A stretch of DNA of 64,000 nucleotides, from positions 62,001 through 126,000 of the forward strand of contig ML769450.1 in the NCBI GenBank assembly GCA_009733575.1, given 5' to 3'. Numbering within the stretch: position 1 is the first letter of the stretch; every line of letters starts with the position of its first letter. The notes beneath the pieces are model-generated. The model worked only from the letters and a program-made list of their open reading frames with translations, ran no database searches and had not been told where the DNA came from. The position numbers and the translations under genes are program-made. The DNA is from Gymnopus androsaceus JB14. Lineage: Eukaryota > Basidiomycota > Agaricomycetes > Agaricales > Omphalotaceae. Below, piece by piece: positions 31,714 to 43,593 of the stretch.

Positions 31714-33532
31714 TCACGAGGATATATCACTTACAGAAGAAATACCTGGAGCTACACCAGGTCCTGCAGGGCAATGCACCCCGGGTCCAGTGGAAGTGAA
31801 TGTTTCCAGATGGATTGGCTGCCAAGAAACCTCAGCTGTTTGCCCTGAGCTATGATTCATTCGAGATCCACTTGTAATGTACTGTCTGCTATTCAATCTG
31901 TATTTAAAAGATAACTCATGAGTACGTAAACATACTGTGGCAGGACATGAGCAGCCTACGTTGCTAACATGCTATTCATGTATACTGAAGAGTTGAGTTA
32001 ATGAATCAAGAGGCAGTAAAAGAACCATATCTGACTCACATTTACCGATGAGCATGAGACCAAAAAAGAAGTAGAATGTTTGTGGAATAGCAAGAAACTG
32101 CAAGTGAGTTGTGTGTGATTCAGTCAAAACACGGTTAAAAAAATAAGATTACCAGGATCAGATTTAGTGCTGCTGCAATTGCTGTCAGTACTCCCCGATT
32201 TACTGCATATATAGACAATTTTGTAAGTGTTGTATTTGTGCTGGAACAATTTCAGTGAGTACCATGCAAAGGTCAGTGCTTATGCTTTGCTCACTTTTTC
32301 ATCTCTGATTTCTTACTTTTAAGGTAGAAAAACAGTGCTGCTGTAATGATAATATCGCATAATAGAGATGCCGCAGGTTGGATTGTTGAAGTTCTCTGTG
32401 AACGGGATCAGCTGAGACAGGTTTGAGCCAAGTACTAAAATTGTTGCTACTTACTTTTGTATTTGCAAGGCTTGCAAAAGATCCAGAGATTTGGCTAAAT
32501 CCAGATGGTAAGCTGGTATTCGGGAATTTTAGGTGATGCCCTACGTTTTAACACCTTGCGCTGATGGAGTTTGGATGGAGTACTACTTAATTAATTTTGA
32601 GTCTTTATTTTTTTAAATTGTCACATACCAATACCCGCTCCAATTTGCAAAAGAGCAAGTAGCACCTATAATCGTGTGGAATAAGCTTGAGTGAGCTTGA
32701 GGCAGAAATATGGATCATCATGTTACATACAATCAACAAGGGAACAACTGGTTTCGGTTTCATTACTAGAAATGGCTTTCCAGACGTGACACTTAAAGTT
32801 TCCTTTTCACCTACGCACAAATGTGTATTGTGTAGCCAAAATATCTGGTGAGGGGGAATGGGTTTAGGGAGTGAACGATCTTAAAATCGCAGCTAGACTG
32901 ACATCTGCACAATAAACCCGGAAACATACTGTTGTCAAATCAACATCAGGACGACAAATTCGGGGAGAAAAAACAAACTCACTCCAGATATGAGTTGTAC
33001 CTATAGGAAATGTTTCAATAAGCACACCCTTAATGTAATGTTAGATGTGCATCAAGTAAGGACTGACTGTGTCAAGCCTATGCATACATACAAGTCAAGA
33101 TTCAATCGTAGATGTATTGTAACCATAAGTGACTATACCAAGTTATCACAACCAATGCGGGACTGTTTCCAAAATCATCAATCAAGGCCTGATATGTTGA
33201 AGCAAAGAAAGAAGTGGATTGAACAGTTTCCGTAATACTGTGATTTGGTTAATGTAAGAGAATGTTGAAATTCGAGATGAAAGTAGTATCGCACAGTACT
33301 GCTGCCACCTAGGACAAAAATGAGCTCTCTGTAGATTAGAAGCAGCAAAGTCAAACCAACCGTCAATTTTATTCCCCAGTGATCCTTAGGGTACCAATGT
33401 ATGTAAAGCCACGTTTGCAACAAGCCCATCCCATACAATCTGGATAATTTGATCAGTTCTGCCACCGCATAGGACTTGCATAGGACCCAGGTTCAAACTA
33501 ACATTGTCTGAAGCCACAGCGAAATAAGCCAT
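31714..33532 (-). CDS. DUF6534-family multi-span membrane protein
   Basis: This basidiomycete family of about seven-span proteins has no known function. The start at 33532 (MAYFAVASDNVSLNLGPMQV) is followed by LYGMGLLQTWLYIHWYPKDH, the family N-terminal signature, then GIKLTVGLTLLLLIY. Further exons give ITETVQSTSFFASTYQALID and DFGNSPALVVITW (33230-33130), LLALLQIGAGIGM (32650), SQISGSFASLANTK (32480), LCDIIITAALFFYLKS (32350), AVNRGVLTAIAAALNLIL (32200), FLAIPQTFYFFFGLML (32080) and the tail from 31890 to 31714. At least seven introns are required. A one-base shift near 33465 separates the first span from the second, so it may be a pseudogene or carry a sequence error. Confidence 0.65.
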
Positions 33533-33956
33533 GCACCATACGTGGGGCTAGGGGGCTAGCCATTGAAGTGGATGGACGTTCAACTGCGGGGATGAAATAA
33601 AGGAAGTTGAGATTTATTATATATAAAATCATATCGAAGTTCCCTGGATAAACGGTAACCCACGGGTATCAGAATACATCAAGAATACATTTTCTTTTAA
33701 CTCTTTCCCATCCCAGCCTGAGCGGGTGTTAAAGGATTGATGTCGAGTCGGGCTTACTCGTAATAATTGTATACTATTGTTGATATCTATAAAAGACTGT
33801 CCTTGAATGCTATGGAGGGAAGACAATATGATACGGCGGAAAAATGATATTACTGTACGTGGCTGAGTCAATCACAGGCGAACGGTAGGTAATGTGAGTA
33901 CTAGCCTGTACTAGCCGGAGAGAAGGAAGAATAATTGATATATCAATATCTTGATT
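33533..33956. other. Intergenic, nothing recognised
   Basis: This is the upstream region of the DUF6534 gene. No conserved open frame was seen. Confidence 0.3.
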
Positions 33957-34306
33957 TCATCTGAAATCTTGCTACTTCAGTCTTATGCGTAACTCTGAAG
34001 CTGTATTGGGAAGGGAAACCAACTTCAGAGTATTATATCGTTGCCAACTATCAGGTCACGGTTGCAGTGCGCTTGAGGGTTCCCTCATAGCCATCTGAGA
34101 TCTTGATACTTTACTGATGAAGTTCCAAAATAAGTAATTAGTTTCTCTCCCAGTACAGCTTCAGAGTACTTATTATATCGTTGACAACTTGCCGGTCGCG
34201 GCTGCAGTGCGCTTGAGGGCTCCCTCAGTAGCCATCTGAAATCTTGATACTTTAGTCTTGCGTAACTGTTGGAGTTCTAAAATAAGTAATTGGTTTCCTC
34301 CCAGTA

Positions 34307-34561
34307 CAGTGCGTTGTACTTACTCTCACTGGCCGCTCGGCACAATACATATATTGTAGATTCACTTGCGTCATTTATAAATTTCAATTGGTGCCGAGCC
34401 AGTGCCCCGATAAGCATAAACAATCAAGGTTTTCAGTAGTGTTGCCGCAAGCTTGATGGATCCAAGGCAAGGCAAGGTATCCAATCCGCTACCTTGGCCT
34501 GACCTTGCGGCAACACTAGTTTTCAGAAATCCTGGCTTCCCGTTTTCAATGCAACGCACTG
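34307..34561. mobile_element. Tc1/mariner-type MITE, 255 bp
   Basis: The ends are CAGTGCGTTG and CAACGCACTG, flanked by TA on both sides (34305-34306 and 34562-34563). The intact repeat junction at 34151-34165 (CCAGTACAGCTTC) shows the empty site with a single TA, supporting insertion with TA duplication. There is no transposase. Confidence 0.75.
34437..34518. mobile_element. hAT-type MITE of 82 bp nested in the Tc1/mariner MITE
   Basis: The ends are TAGTGTTGCCGCAAG and its inverse CTTGCGGCAACACTA. The flanking 8-bp duplication is GTTTTCAG (34429-34436 and 34519-34526). The terminal TAGTGTTGC is shared with the 331-bp hAT-like MITE at 30857, so the two belong to related families. Confidence 0.8.
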
Positions 34562-34645
34562 TACAGCTTCAGAGTATTATATTATTGCCAACTTTGCAGG
34601 TCACGGTTGCAGTGCGCTTGAGGGTTCCCTCAGTAGCGTGGACAG

Positions 34646-35282
34646 TCTTTTCGGGTGGACGTCTTAGATCCGAGTATATTCATGCCTTGAGTATCTTTTG
34701 CTTGGAAGTTGGCAGTGGTCTGCAACCGATATCCTGTATTTTTCCCAACATCAAAGTATACGGGCCCCATAGCGCACACGAATATCGATCGCATGAGTAA
34801 TAGTCGTGTAGTCGTGTGAGAGAAAGTGTACATGAAAAGAATATATCAAATCGAAATACCACAGCAAGTCACGGTATACTCACAAGTTAATGCTATATTC
34901 GAAGCTGGAATTGCGAAGTTCCAGTAGTACAAGAACCCAGAAAAGAGTAGAGATAGAATGCAGTACAGTGGTACCGGCAAAACAACGTCTACGTCAATAT
35001 TTCAAAGCTCCTCCTGGTACCACTTCCGAGTCGGCGTCCAGCGTTGTCCTCGATTCTCGAGCTCCAACGCGCCACCATGCATGAGAGGCTTCACTATTTC
35101 GGAGGAGCATTTAGTATTTAGCCTGAATGGTGTCATTGGAGGGGACCGTCATCGAAGTTTATCATGAAAAAGAACGGTGTCGATTATCTAGACCTGGTAG
35201 CGGGATATATGTATCCAATACGACCATAAAGCCTCCAAATTAAATCACAATGACTTAGCAAGCGCAGCACAAAGCAACTCTA
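34646..35282. other. Intergenic, nothing recognised
   Basis: No conserved gene is seen between the tandem repeat and the F-box-like gene. Confidence 0.35.
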
Positions 35283-36526
35283 TCAAGTCCGTCTCCATCT
35301 ATGCCACTCGGAGTGGTTGTTCATTTTCCCCACCGAAGGTCCATCGAGAAATTCAACCCTTTGCAAATTTGGACAAGTATCAGACCACAATTTTGCCAGC
35401 GACACTCCGTCTTCGAGGGAGAGTTTTGTTCCACTGATACTCTCTGACGAAATACCAGTAGTCAAAACAGAGCTCCATGAGATTTTTGAGAGGAGAAATG
35501 ATTGAAGGTATTCGTTGATAGTGTGGCTGTTCAAGTGAGAATGATTAAAAATGCATAGCAGATTTAGTGATTCAAGAGAAGCACTTGCATCTGTGGGTCG
35601 TTTTTCTAATCTGAGTTCCAGTGTGACAACGTTTGGAAACAGATTGGCCATCTCCTTCACAAGGTCGCAAATGAAACGGAAATTGGACATATCATTTAGA
35701 TAGACACAAACCCGGTCGACGGACGCTCTTGAGAGACTATCGGATTCGCTTGTCATGACAATTGTAGGACTTCGAGATTGGGTCCCATAAGAAAGTGTTG
35801 TTCGGATAAAGTGCCGGAAAAATGTTCAGGATGTTAAAGACGGATGTCGTATAGTCAAACTGCTCGTACGAGAAAAGTTTCAAACTGGGATATCTTCTGG
35901 CGATGTCCTGGAAAGCAGAAAGGGTATTCCAGTGATCACACGTGGCCAATATTTGGAGTGAGTTTGACTGTGAATCGACAATGGTGGGTAGATCAAAGTA
36001 CCCGCTGCAGTGAAAAATTTCTAGATTGAAGTATCGTTGCCTAGAGGATACTTTAAGGCGAAGTCCAGCCCTGGAAGAAAATACACACCTTAAGAGGGCC
36101 TGGATCTGTGCTTGAAAAGCGACATCTTCCTCAAGCAAGTGCAGGCACAGCTCCAAAAGCCCGCGCGTGTTAACAAGGGCAGTACAGATTGATTCAGCAG
36201 CTAATGTGTGCGCATAATAGTTTGGTTCGAACTTGATTGTCAATGAGCGCACCAGAGCAGCCTTGTGCGAATGCGTCTTCAGGGTGTCCCAAATCGACAA
36301 CCTTTTTGGCTCAAACCATACGGAGATTTTACGGTAAAGAAGCACCTCAGCTTCATCTCGATACGATGTGTTCACCAGAGCGAGGTTCGCCAGCTCCGCC
36401 GGTTTACAAAAGCCGGCAATATGACGCTTCAGTTCTGGTGGAATGGACTAATATCGATGGATGGAAATCAGCAACCAGTTAAATCAGGCAATCGAAAGAA
36501 TATCGCACTTGAGCAAGGCCAATCAT
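35283..36526 (-). pseudogene. F-box-like multicopy protein, copy 2 (frameshifted)
   Basis: This is a paralog of 10423-11751. Exon 1 (36526-36509, MIGLAQ) splices over 61 nt to SIPPELKRHIAGFCKPAELA and LALVNTSYRDEAEVLLY. The middle part reads well to YNCHDK near 35745, where a one-base shift is needed to continue into SESDSLSRASVDRVCVYL. A second intron is placed near 35580-35530. A second shift near 35447 is suggested because copy 1 has YWGPE with four G where this copy has two. The C-terminus EWHRWRRT matches copy 1. The breaks differ from those in copy 1, so each was damaged independently, or both contain sequencing indels. Confidence 0.6.
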
Positions 36527-36680
36527 GGAGGAATGTTCCAAGATTGAGAGAGCTGGTGTACCACGCGTCAAATTTCACTTTGGATGAAGACGCTTTGACC
36601 TGAAGCGCCCGTCCCGAAAATTCCCGTCTGAACGCGTGACGCACTGACACTCACCAACTTTCATCTCCTCAACGACCACG

Positions 36681-37107
36681 ATGTCCTAGTTCGTTTACTA
36701 TCCCTTCGTCCCCGTATCTCATTTAATTATTTTCCAGCACTATTCTCGGCCGTGTCATCAAAAATGAATACATTGCTTTGAGCATCATCGGCAGTGCCGT
36801 TGGCGGAGCGTTCCTCGCTACTCGAGGAGGAGGCAAGAAGGAGGCACCAGCTTCCACCACCTCATCAGTCATAGAGAAAGTAAAGGAAGCAGTTCCCTTT
36901 AACGCTAGTTCGAGGTGCGTTGACTCACAATGTTATTTGAACGCAAAAAAGTCTGACTGACCTTTTTACTATTAGCGAAGAAGAACAGTTGTACGTCCGC
37001 TATCTATTTTTTTCTAGAACTGGGTTGTGCGAACTAACTTGAAAGGATGGACAGTATCCGAAAATACATTGCTGAAGCGGAGAAGGAGGCTAGTACTAAA
37101 CATTGAG
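36681..37107 (+). CDS. ATP19: Mitochondrial ATP synthase subunit k (Atp19-like)
   Basis: Subunit k is a small membrane component of the F1Fo ATP synthase dimer interface in fungal mitochondria. Exon 1 (36681-36688) gives MSY across the splice. Exon 2 starts at 36738 with TILGRVIKNEYIALSIIGSA, then GGAFLATRGGGKKE, the single membrane span with basic flank. Two further introns (donors GTGCGT and GTACGT) join a Glu-rich piece and the C-terminus MDSIRKYIAEAEKEASTKH with stop at 37105-37107. The length of about 80-90 residues fits the family. All phases are consistent. Confidence 0.75.
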
Positions 37108-37609
37108 CTTGGGATTTGGCAAGAAGCATACCAATAGATATACGCAATAAATCGCGGCGTTTTTCCTGCTACATTCCGCGCACTTTCGAAATCTGAAGAA
37201 CCGTGGACAAAGCTCAGAGTTAGGTTATTTAACGCTCTGAGTTACTTCGGTTTTCGTCGTGAGCTCCGAGTAAAATCAGACAACCCGTCGTAACAATGTC
37301 CAATAATGAATGAGTATGTATACTATACTTATATGTAAGGATATCAATATGCAAATGCCATCGTTGTGCAATGTAAGTACCTGAAAGAGAGCAAGAAGTG
37401 AAATATATCCATACAACTCAAAGTAGAGAAATTGCAGGATGAACGCCAATGTAACTGACATGACAAGACATAATGATATGCTAAGTGAAAAGAGAAACAA
37501 CCATGGATACGACGAATGGGAGAAATGAAAACATCTATGAACACCAAAGAAGAAACCGCACAATACAAGCTAGGGAAACTCATTTGAGAGCCAATTCACC
37601 GTCAGCCCA
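37108..37609. other. Intergenic between convergent genes
   Basis: This is the 3' flank of ATP19 and of the Ser-rich coiled-coil gene. Nothing else was recognised. Confidence 0.35.
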
Positions 37610-39598
37610 CTACCAATTCCAATCGTCATCATCATCTTCCTGGCTAGCCTTGGTCGCCTTCCCTTTCGCCGGTGCAGGAGCTACAGCTTTCTTCTTCATC
37701 GGAGACTTGGGTTTAGGTTCCGACGACGGTGGCGTCAGCTTGGTCGGTGAAAGAACAGGAGCGAGTGAAGGCTCCAACAGGGTCGTCAGTGAACCTCCAG
37801 ATTCTTCAGGAGGGATATCCTCATCCATTAACGACGACACTGAAGAATGATTCCTAGTTCCATAGTCTGCAGGAAGTTCAGCGGACGGTGATAACGCCTG
37901 AAAGATAGATTGGGGGAGGGTTTGGGAAATGGTTTGAGAAACGTCGGAAAGAATGACAGAGGCTCGCTTTTGGTTCTTTGATATTCTGTCAAGGGATAAG
38001 TAGCTTTCAAAAGCCAAAAGACGGATACTTACGTATCTTCCCAACGTTTTCCTACCACGGTACCCATCCACGACGACATTCCACCTTCCGCACCTGCAGA
38101 GCTCAGCGCTCTTGCTGGTAATGACATCCGCTTGTTGAAATTCCTTTTCTCATTCAACCCCGACGTGGACACAGGACTCGCCGGAGAGGAGAGTCCCATA
38201 CCCCAATCCACGAGTGAAGACGAAATAGACTCGGAGGTGTTTGTGTCCGAGTCTGCGTAACTAGTCAATTCCTCGGACGCACAGGGCCCAGTCTCTTCGA
38301 CAGGTGACTCGGAGGAGAATGTACGCGATTTTCGCCTCGACCGCATATTCCCTTCAACTTCACTCCCGTTCGCGCTTCTCATCGGCGTCGCGGTATGTGG
38401 TGGATCCTCGAAAGCAAAGTCACGCGTCGGAGATACTAGTGGTGTAGCACCAGTATCCGATACAATCCCAAGACGATTTGGTCTACTTTTCCTCGTTTTC
38501 TTCATTGACACTGGTCGAATCAACTCGGGCTCTTCCTCCGAGATGGATGGGACGAAGTCACCAAATGAGCTTTGTGAAGATTGAGAGAATCGTGTGCTAG
38601 AGGTAGCCGATGATATGCTTGTCGAAGGCGTATGCGTTAAGGATCTACGATGGCTTTTCGGAGAAGATCCTTCGTTTGTACCAGCAACGGCACCAAGGAT
38701 TCGACCCATGCCTTGCTGGACGCTCTCGCGGATACCCTTCATCCCTCCAAGAGCCTCAAGCATGGCTGCACTACCGGCGCCTTGCGCTTGGGTGCTAAGG
38801 TTGTCAAGGTAAGACAAAGAAGCGGCAGAGTAGATGGAAGCAGAGGGAGGATGAGTATCGGTCAGAGATAGGGATTCTGAGGATGCAGAAGGCGAGTTGT
38901 ATTCGGATTGAGATTTCTGAAAGCCACGAGAAACAATTCGTTCCCACTTTTTCTTCACTGTAGACAAGTTAGAAATAGATTGGCCGAGAAGTAACGAACA
39001 ACGTACATTGTAAAAGCTCAGATTCGTGAGCATTCAATTGCGTTCGTAGCTCCAAACATTTGGACTCTTTCTGAGCTATAAAAGTGAGAAGGTCTGCATG
39101 TCTGAAGCCATAATAATCAATTGAATTGACATTTCATCTTTCAGAAGCTACTTACTTCTCGACCAAAGTTAATGGCGGCCTATCCTTTTCTTCAGTAAGC
39201 AAAGATCCTGTGCTATTTCGATTTCCTTTCCAAGCAGGCGTCGTCGGAGTAGGTGGACCTGTTCTACTATACCCATTCGGGCCATCAATATTCCTGGACG
39301 CTCTTGACCCTACAGAAGCGCTGCGGCTCAAGCTCGGTTTTGAGTTTGGCCCAGGGGATTCTGGAGTCAATATTGGCGTAGCATGCCTTGGACTAAAGAG
39401 AGCTGGAGATAAAGGACCATCTCTAGAAGGAGGATTGTATGAAATTGAGCTCTGGCGCCGCGGATTTGCGCGAAAGCTAGAATTTCTCTTTGAACTATCA
39501 AATCCAGCTGAATTTGGCGTTAACGGTGTTGGAGAAGTGATTGTAGGTGATTCTGCGGATGAAGCTAGTCGTAAAGGTCGTGGGCCAGAAGTTGTCAT
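37610..39598 (-). CDS. Ser-rich coiled-coil protein (possible DUF4048 relative)
   Basis: The start at 39598 (MTTSGPRPLRLASSAESPT) opens a disordered Ser/Pro-rich region. Exon 1 ends in PPLTLVEK and splices in phase to HADLLTFIAQKESKCLELR and QLNAHESELL, a short coiled coil. The next exon starts KKKWERIVSRGF. A long Ser-rich middle (near 38900-38100) includes EALGGMKGIRESVQQGMGRI. The last exon gives RASVILSDVSQTISQTLPQS and a basic then acidic tail ending DDDDDWNW. Three introns are seen (donors GTAAGT, GTACGT, GTAAGT) and the whole frame is open. The coiled coil resembles fungal DUF4048 proteins, but the assignment is tentative and the function unknown. Confidence 0.7.
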
Positions 39599-39824
39599 GG
39601 AAGTGAAGGAAATAAAGTATAGTGACCGAGTGCATTGATTGTCTACTTGATTTGACTACTTACGTAGAGAGCCCAATTTGAATTTAGTAAACGACGGCGG
39701 CAACTTCTCTTCTCCGACTCAGCAAGAAAGTAAAGTACAGAGCACAAAAAAGATATACATACTACAACGTTAGTTATAAAGAAGAAACAAGAAAGCAAGG
39801 TCTGAGCAGAGCAAAACAAAAGTC

Positions 39825-42800
39825 CTACTGCCTGAATTGTGTCATCCAATTCTGCCAGTTCTCTTCCAATAGAGGCATAGCAACATCGCCAGAAGCATCA
39901 TACTGGTATTCCATTTGTGGCTGGATGTACCCTGCGTCTTGATAATTGTGATAATGATAACCCGACATGGGGTTGTACGCCATCTGAGGGTGCTGGAAGA
40001 ACGGGTCCGAGTATTGTTGTGGACTCGGAACTGACTGCTGCTGCAGTTGTTGTTGTTGAGACGGAGGGTATAAGGGATACTGGTCAACAGGATATTGTGG
40101 GGTATGGTGCGGGTTGTATGTGTCATGAAAGGCGGGTCGCTCGACGGTCGGCGAGTACTGATGAGATGAAGTAGGCGATGAGGTCGGTGGTGCATGGGAT
40201 GTGCCCCATACGGGCTGTTCTTGTACAAGAGGTACTTGGTTACCCTGGATGGATTCCTCGGTTTTAACGGACTTGGGTCGCGTCAGCTTTTGCGCCGGAG
40301 TCAAAGGGTTCTGGGTCACATTCAACGTCAAGCGCGCCTGGGTGCGGAGTTTATCGATTTCGATCTGAGAAAACGTTTTAGTGATATATGTAAGGACAAA
40401 GAATTATTGAACGTACCAAAATCTTCGTTCTCCGCGGGGAATCGTCGGTAGCATCGAAAAGATCATAAGCAAGTTCCAGATTCGTGAGTGCGGACAACGC
40501 CAAATGAACTTTGGGCTTTGCTGCTATTGAACCTAGGACATACTGATAATGTATTGAACAATTAGTAGCTATAGCCTCAACAAAAGGAAGCACGCTTACT
40601 GCGCAAGAAAATATGTGGTCAAAGAAATACGAGAAACGCTGCATGATTCAAGGGTTGGTGTCTATATAGAGACCTCATCAAGCCCACACAGATGCACGCG
40701 CTGTCGTAGATCGTCTGCACGGATTCCCCGTATCGATGATGCTCGATAGGGTTCTCCGGGTTTTCGTTCATAGCTGTTGCAAAGAAACCCCTTCAGATGA
40801 TGATCAGTGCTGAGGACCAAATTTCACTTCCACCATTGACGTACCTATGCATATAGAATGATGCTACAGAAAAGACTTGTGAAACACCGAAAAGACCAAG
40901 ACTGAACTGCGAGACGTACTAATTTCCTTCAGAAGCAACCAAGAAATGACGAGCCATTGTTAGCTCAGGGCTAGGTGGATGATCTTCAGCCATCTTTGCT
41001 CCACCGAAACCTGGCACTCGCAGACTGGGCGGAACATAGTAGGCTCGCATTTGCTGATCCAGGTGTTTGAGCATCTCGTAGCTCAGAGGATGCGCGCCGA
41101 AAGCTTTGTTCCAGATTACACCAAGACACTCGCTGAAGAACTTGTGCTTCCACGCAGCATCTAAAGGAAACACGATGAGGCACAGACATCTCTAGATCGT
41201 TGAAGGTACTTGCAGGTCATTTCCACTTCCCCATTCGCGTCCCTTGTGGTCTCAAACGGCTTCTTTGTGTCGATATAATGTACTGACATCTGTGGTGGAC
41301 GCCCGTACGTCAAACCCTTTGATTCTTATTAGATACTAAAGAATAAAGAGCCACGTAGTGTTTCACCTGGAGAATATCATAGGAGTAGACTTCCCAGAAT
41401 AAACAGCGACGGCGATATGTTTCTTCTGGAGGCAAGTTCCAGTGCGTTCCATCTATGTCTAGTCAGGAGGTTAGCATACCAGACAACCGATACGCTCGGG
41501 AATAGCTTACGAAGACCAGCCTATGAAATGGGTTAGTAGATTCATTCAAGCACATTGATAGAGACTTACGCTCTGCGTTAGTTTCGACGCTAACCCCATA
41601 ACAGCCCATCTTGAGTTATGAATATCATCCAGCAGCATGTAGAACGACAAAAGAACCTAACATGGGTGTTCATCACTAAGGAAACTCAGAGAGAGGTAAT
41701 GACCACATACCAATGCCTGAATTGTAGATAACGAAGAACTATCTAACACAGACTCCAATCCAAGCGCGGCCCTTCCTAGCTGGTAATACCATTTTGCCTC
41801 AGGAGAGTGAGATTGTGCTTCGAGATCCAATAAAGCACCCAGCGCAAGAACAAGAAATAATACAGCCAAGTTGTGCGATCCCAACGGGTCTTCCTCGTAC
41901 GGAGTAGCATCAGGCTCATACCACGGCTGAAATATTGTAGTCTTGAATTCAGTTTCTGATATTGGGGTATACCTACGGAAGAACAGGTATATGAGATTAG
42001 ACAAAACGGAAAAGGTATGGTCAGAACTGACTGCCAAGCGCCATAACGGAAAAAGTTTTGACAGTGGCGGCGAGCCACGGCAGCCTTAGGAAGATATGCG
42101 ATTAGTTTCCGACGCATCGAGTGATCTACTTGTTCGGAAAAAGGGAATGAATGAACTAGCCACGGCAAGTCGTTTGGTATAGCTTTTTTGACTGCCCAGT
42201 TCTGAGATTTTTCTGACTGCTCGACCTTGCTCTCGTTCTGAAACAAAATTTTAGATCCATCGTCAACATAGCTATCGCTGTGAACGAACAAGTAAAAAGT
42301 GCTAGCAACATTTCAGCATCAAATCGGTTCTGAGGAAGAGAATAGATACTCACCCAAGCGGTGCCACTACGGCCATAGAAGGTGTTTCGCTGTCCAATGA
42401 CCCTACAAAAAAAAACAGTCAGAATCAAGGTTTGCCTAAACTGACCAAACTTCGACTCACAACGACCCCAAAGAAGAATTATACACAATCAACCCTTCGT
42501 CTTCATCATCATCTTGGTCTTTTTCCTCTTTCTTTTCAATGGGCGAAACAGAAAGGTTAGGCTCTGGAGATTCCGCTTTGATAGGCCGTTTGATTTGTAG
42601 AAGATCGTCGCTTAGAAGTGGATGCGGCTGCGGGGACACCACACTGTGAGATTTGGCCAGAGCCTCTTCAAGTACTTTGGCACGATTAGTGAGCTCTACA
42701 ATCTTGTCTTGCAATTCGTTAGTGTTGGCGAGCACAAAGCTGGGTGATGGTGAGCTTGTAATGCGCATCCTTGAGTAACAAATCGTACCGATTGCCTTTG

Positions 42801-43327
42801 CCCGTAGTTAAATGGCCTGATAACCCGACGTTAGTTGAGGTGCAGAGCGACATTGAAGCTCTTACCATCTGGACATATCGCAGAGCAACCTGACCGAAAA
42901 GACTCCATGAATTCTGTGTGAGCCGACTTAACCGATATTACAACCCACCTTTCTTTACGCAACCACTATCAGAAAGAGTACTATTAATAATTGCTGGTAT
43001 TAAAGAGATGAAAACACATACGTGCACGGAAACGTCCGGCTACACCTGGAATTGAATCAGTACACATACCCATCTCAGGAGCGGGAAACAGATAAATACT
43101 TGAGTTTCAACCTGCAGGTCGGTGACAATTTAGAACTGAGTCCTCGACTTATATATAGCTACATACCTCCTACATTCAGCGCATGACAAAGCCGCAACCC
43201 CTCCCCTGCGTTTCTTTTTATCCGGTTGACTTGGTGGCTTGGGAGTGGATGCTGCGGTCGATGCTTTCGCCGCAGACAGCGGAACTCTAGCGGCAGTTCC
43301 GTGCACAACATCGTGTTTTTGCTGCAT
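39825..43327 (-). CDS. Zn2Cys6 fungal-specific transcription factor
   Basis: The start at 43327 (MQQKHDVVHGTAARVPL)is followed by a basic stretch and the binuclear zinc cluster spread over several short exons: LSCAECRR, LKLKCSR, FPCTGCVKKG, CSAICPDG, then HLTTGKGNR. A coiled-coil linker NTNELQDKIVELTNRAKVLE follows (42720). The middle domain resembles the fungal transcription factor domain: YTPISETEFKTTIFQPWY and LGSHNLAVLFLVLALGALLD (about 41900), PPEETYRRRCLFWE (about 41420) and FETTRDANGEVEMTC. The C-terminus is Gln/Tyr/Pro-rich, ending NWQNWMTQFRQ at 39825, and could be an activation region. Many short introns (at least 12) are required. The fragments read consistently and no frameshift was found. 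Target genes are unknown. Confidence 0.85.
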
Positions 43328-43593
43328 ATGAGCTAGTCCGAGAATCTAAGGGGATACTATATTGGGCACGGCGGAGAAAAGCTTACTAAACAGTAGTTCT
43401 TGCTGTTGAAATTGTTCGCCGCAATTATGAATTGGACAAGTGAAAACAACAAGTACGCGCGCAGCAATAGCCTCTTCGGGTAAAGAGGACGATTTCCTTG
43501 GAACGACATCATCGAGAGGATCAGGATAGATAGTTCCAGTTCCTAGTTTAGGTTCATCAGGGCCGTGTGAGCAGAATGGCATAGCAGCGGATA

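Larger units (their letters stand above)
33957..34645. repeat. Tandem repeat, units of about 136-150 bp, interrupted by a MITE
   Basis: Units start CTTCAGAGTA at 34023, 34159 and 34567, with a partial unit before 34023. Each holds TATATCGTTG, CAGTGCGCTTGAGGG, CCATCTGA and CCCAGTACAG, with small differences. The junction between the second and third units is split by the element at 34307-34561. No coding potential was recognised. Confidence 0.75.

Noticed and set aside
33957..34645. CRISPR-like or satellite interpretation of the repeat block
   Set aside because: Only about four units of 136-150 bp without uniform spacers, and the organism is eukaryotic; it is an ordinary tandem repeat with MITE insertions.
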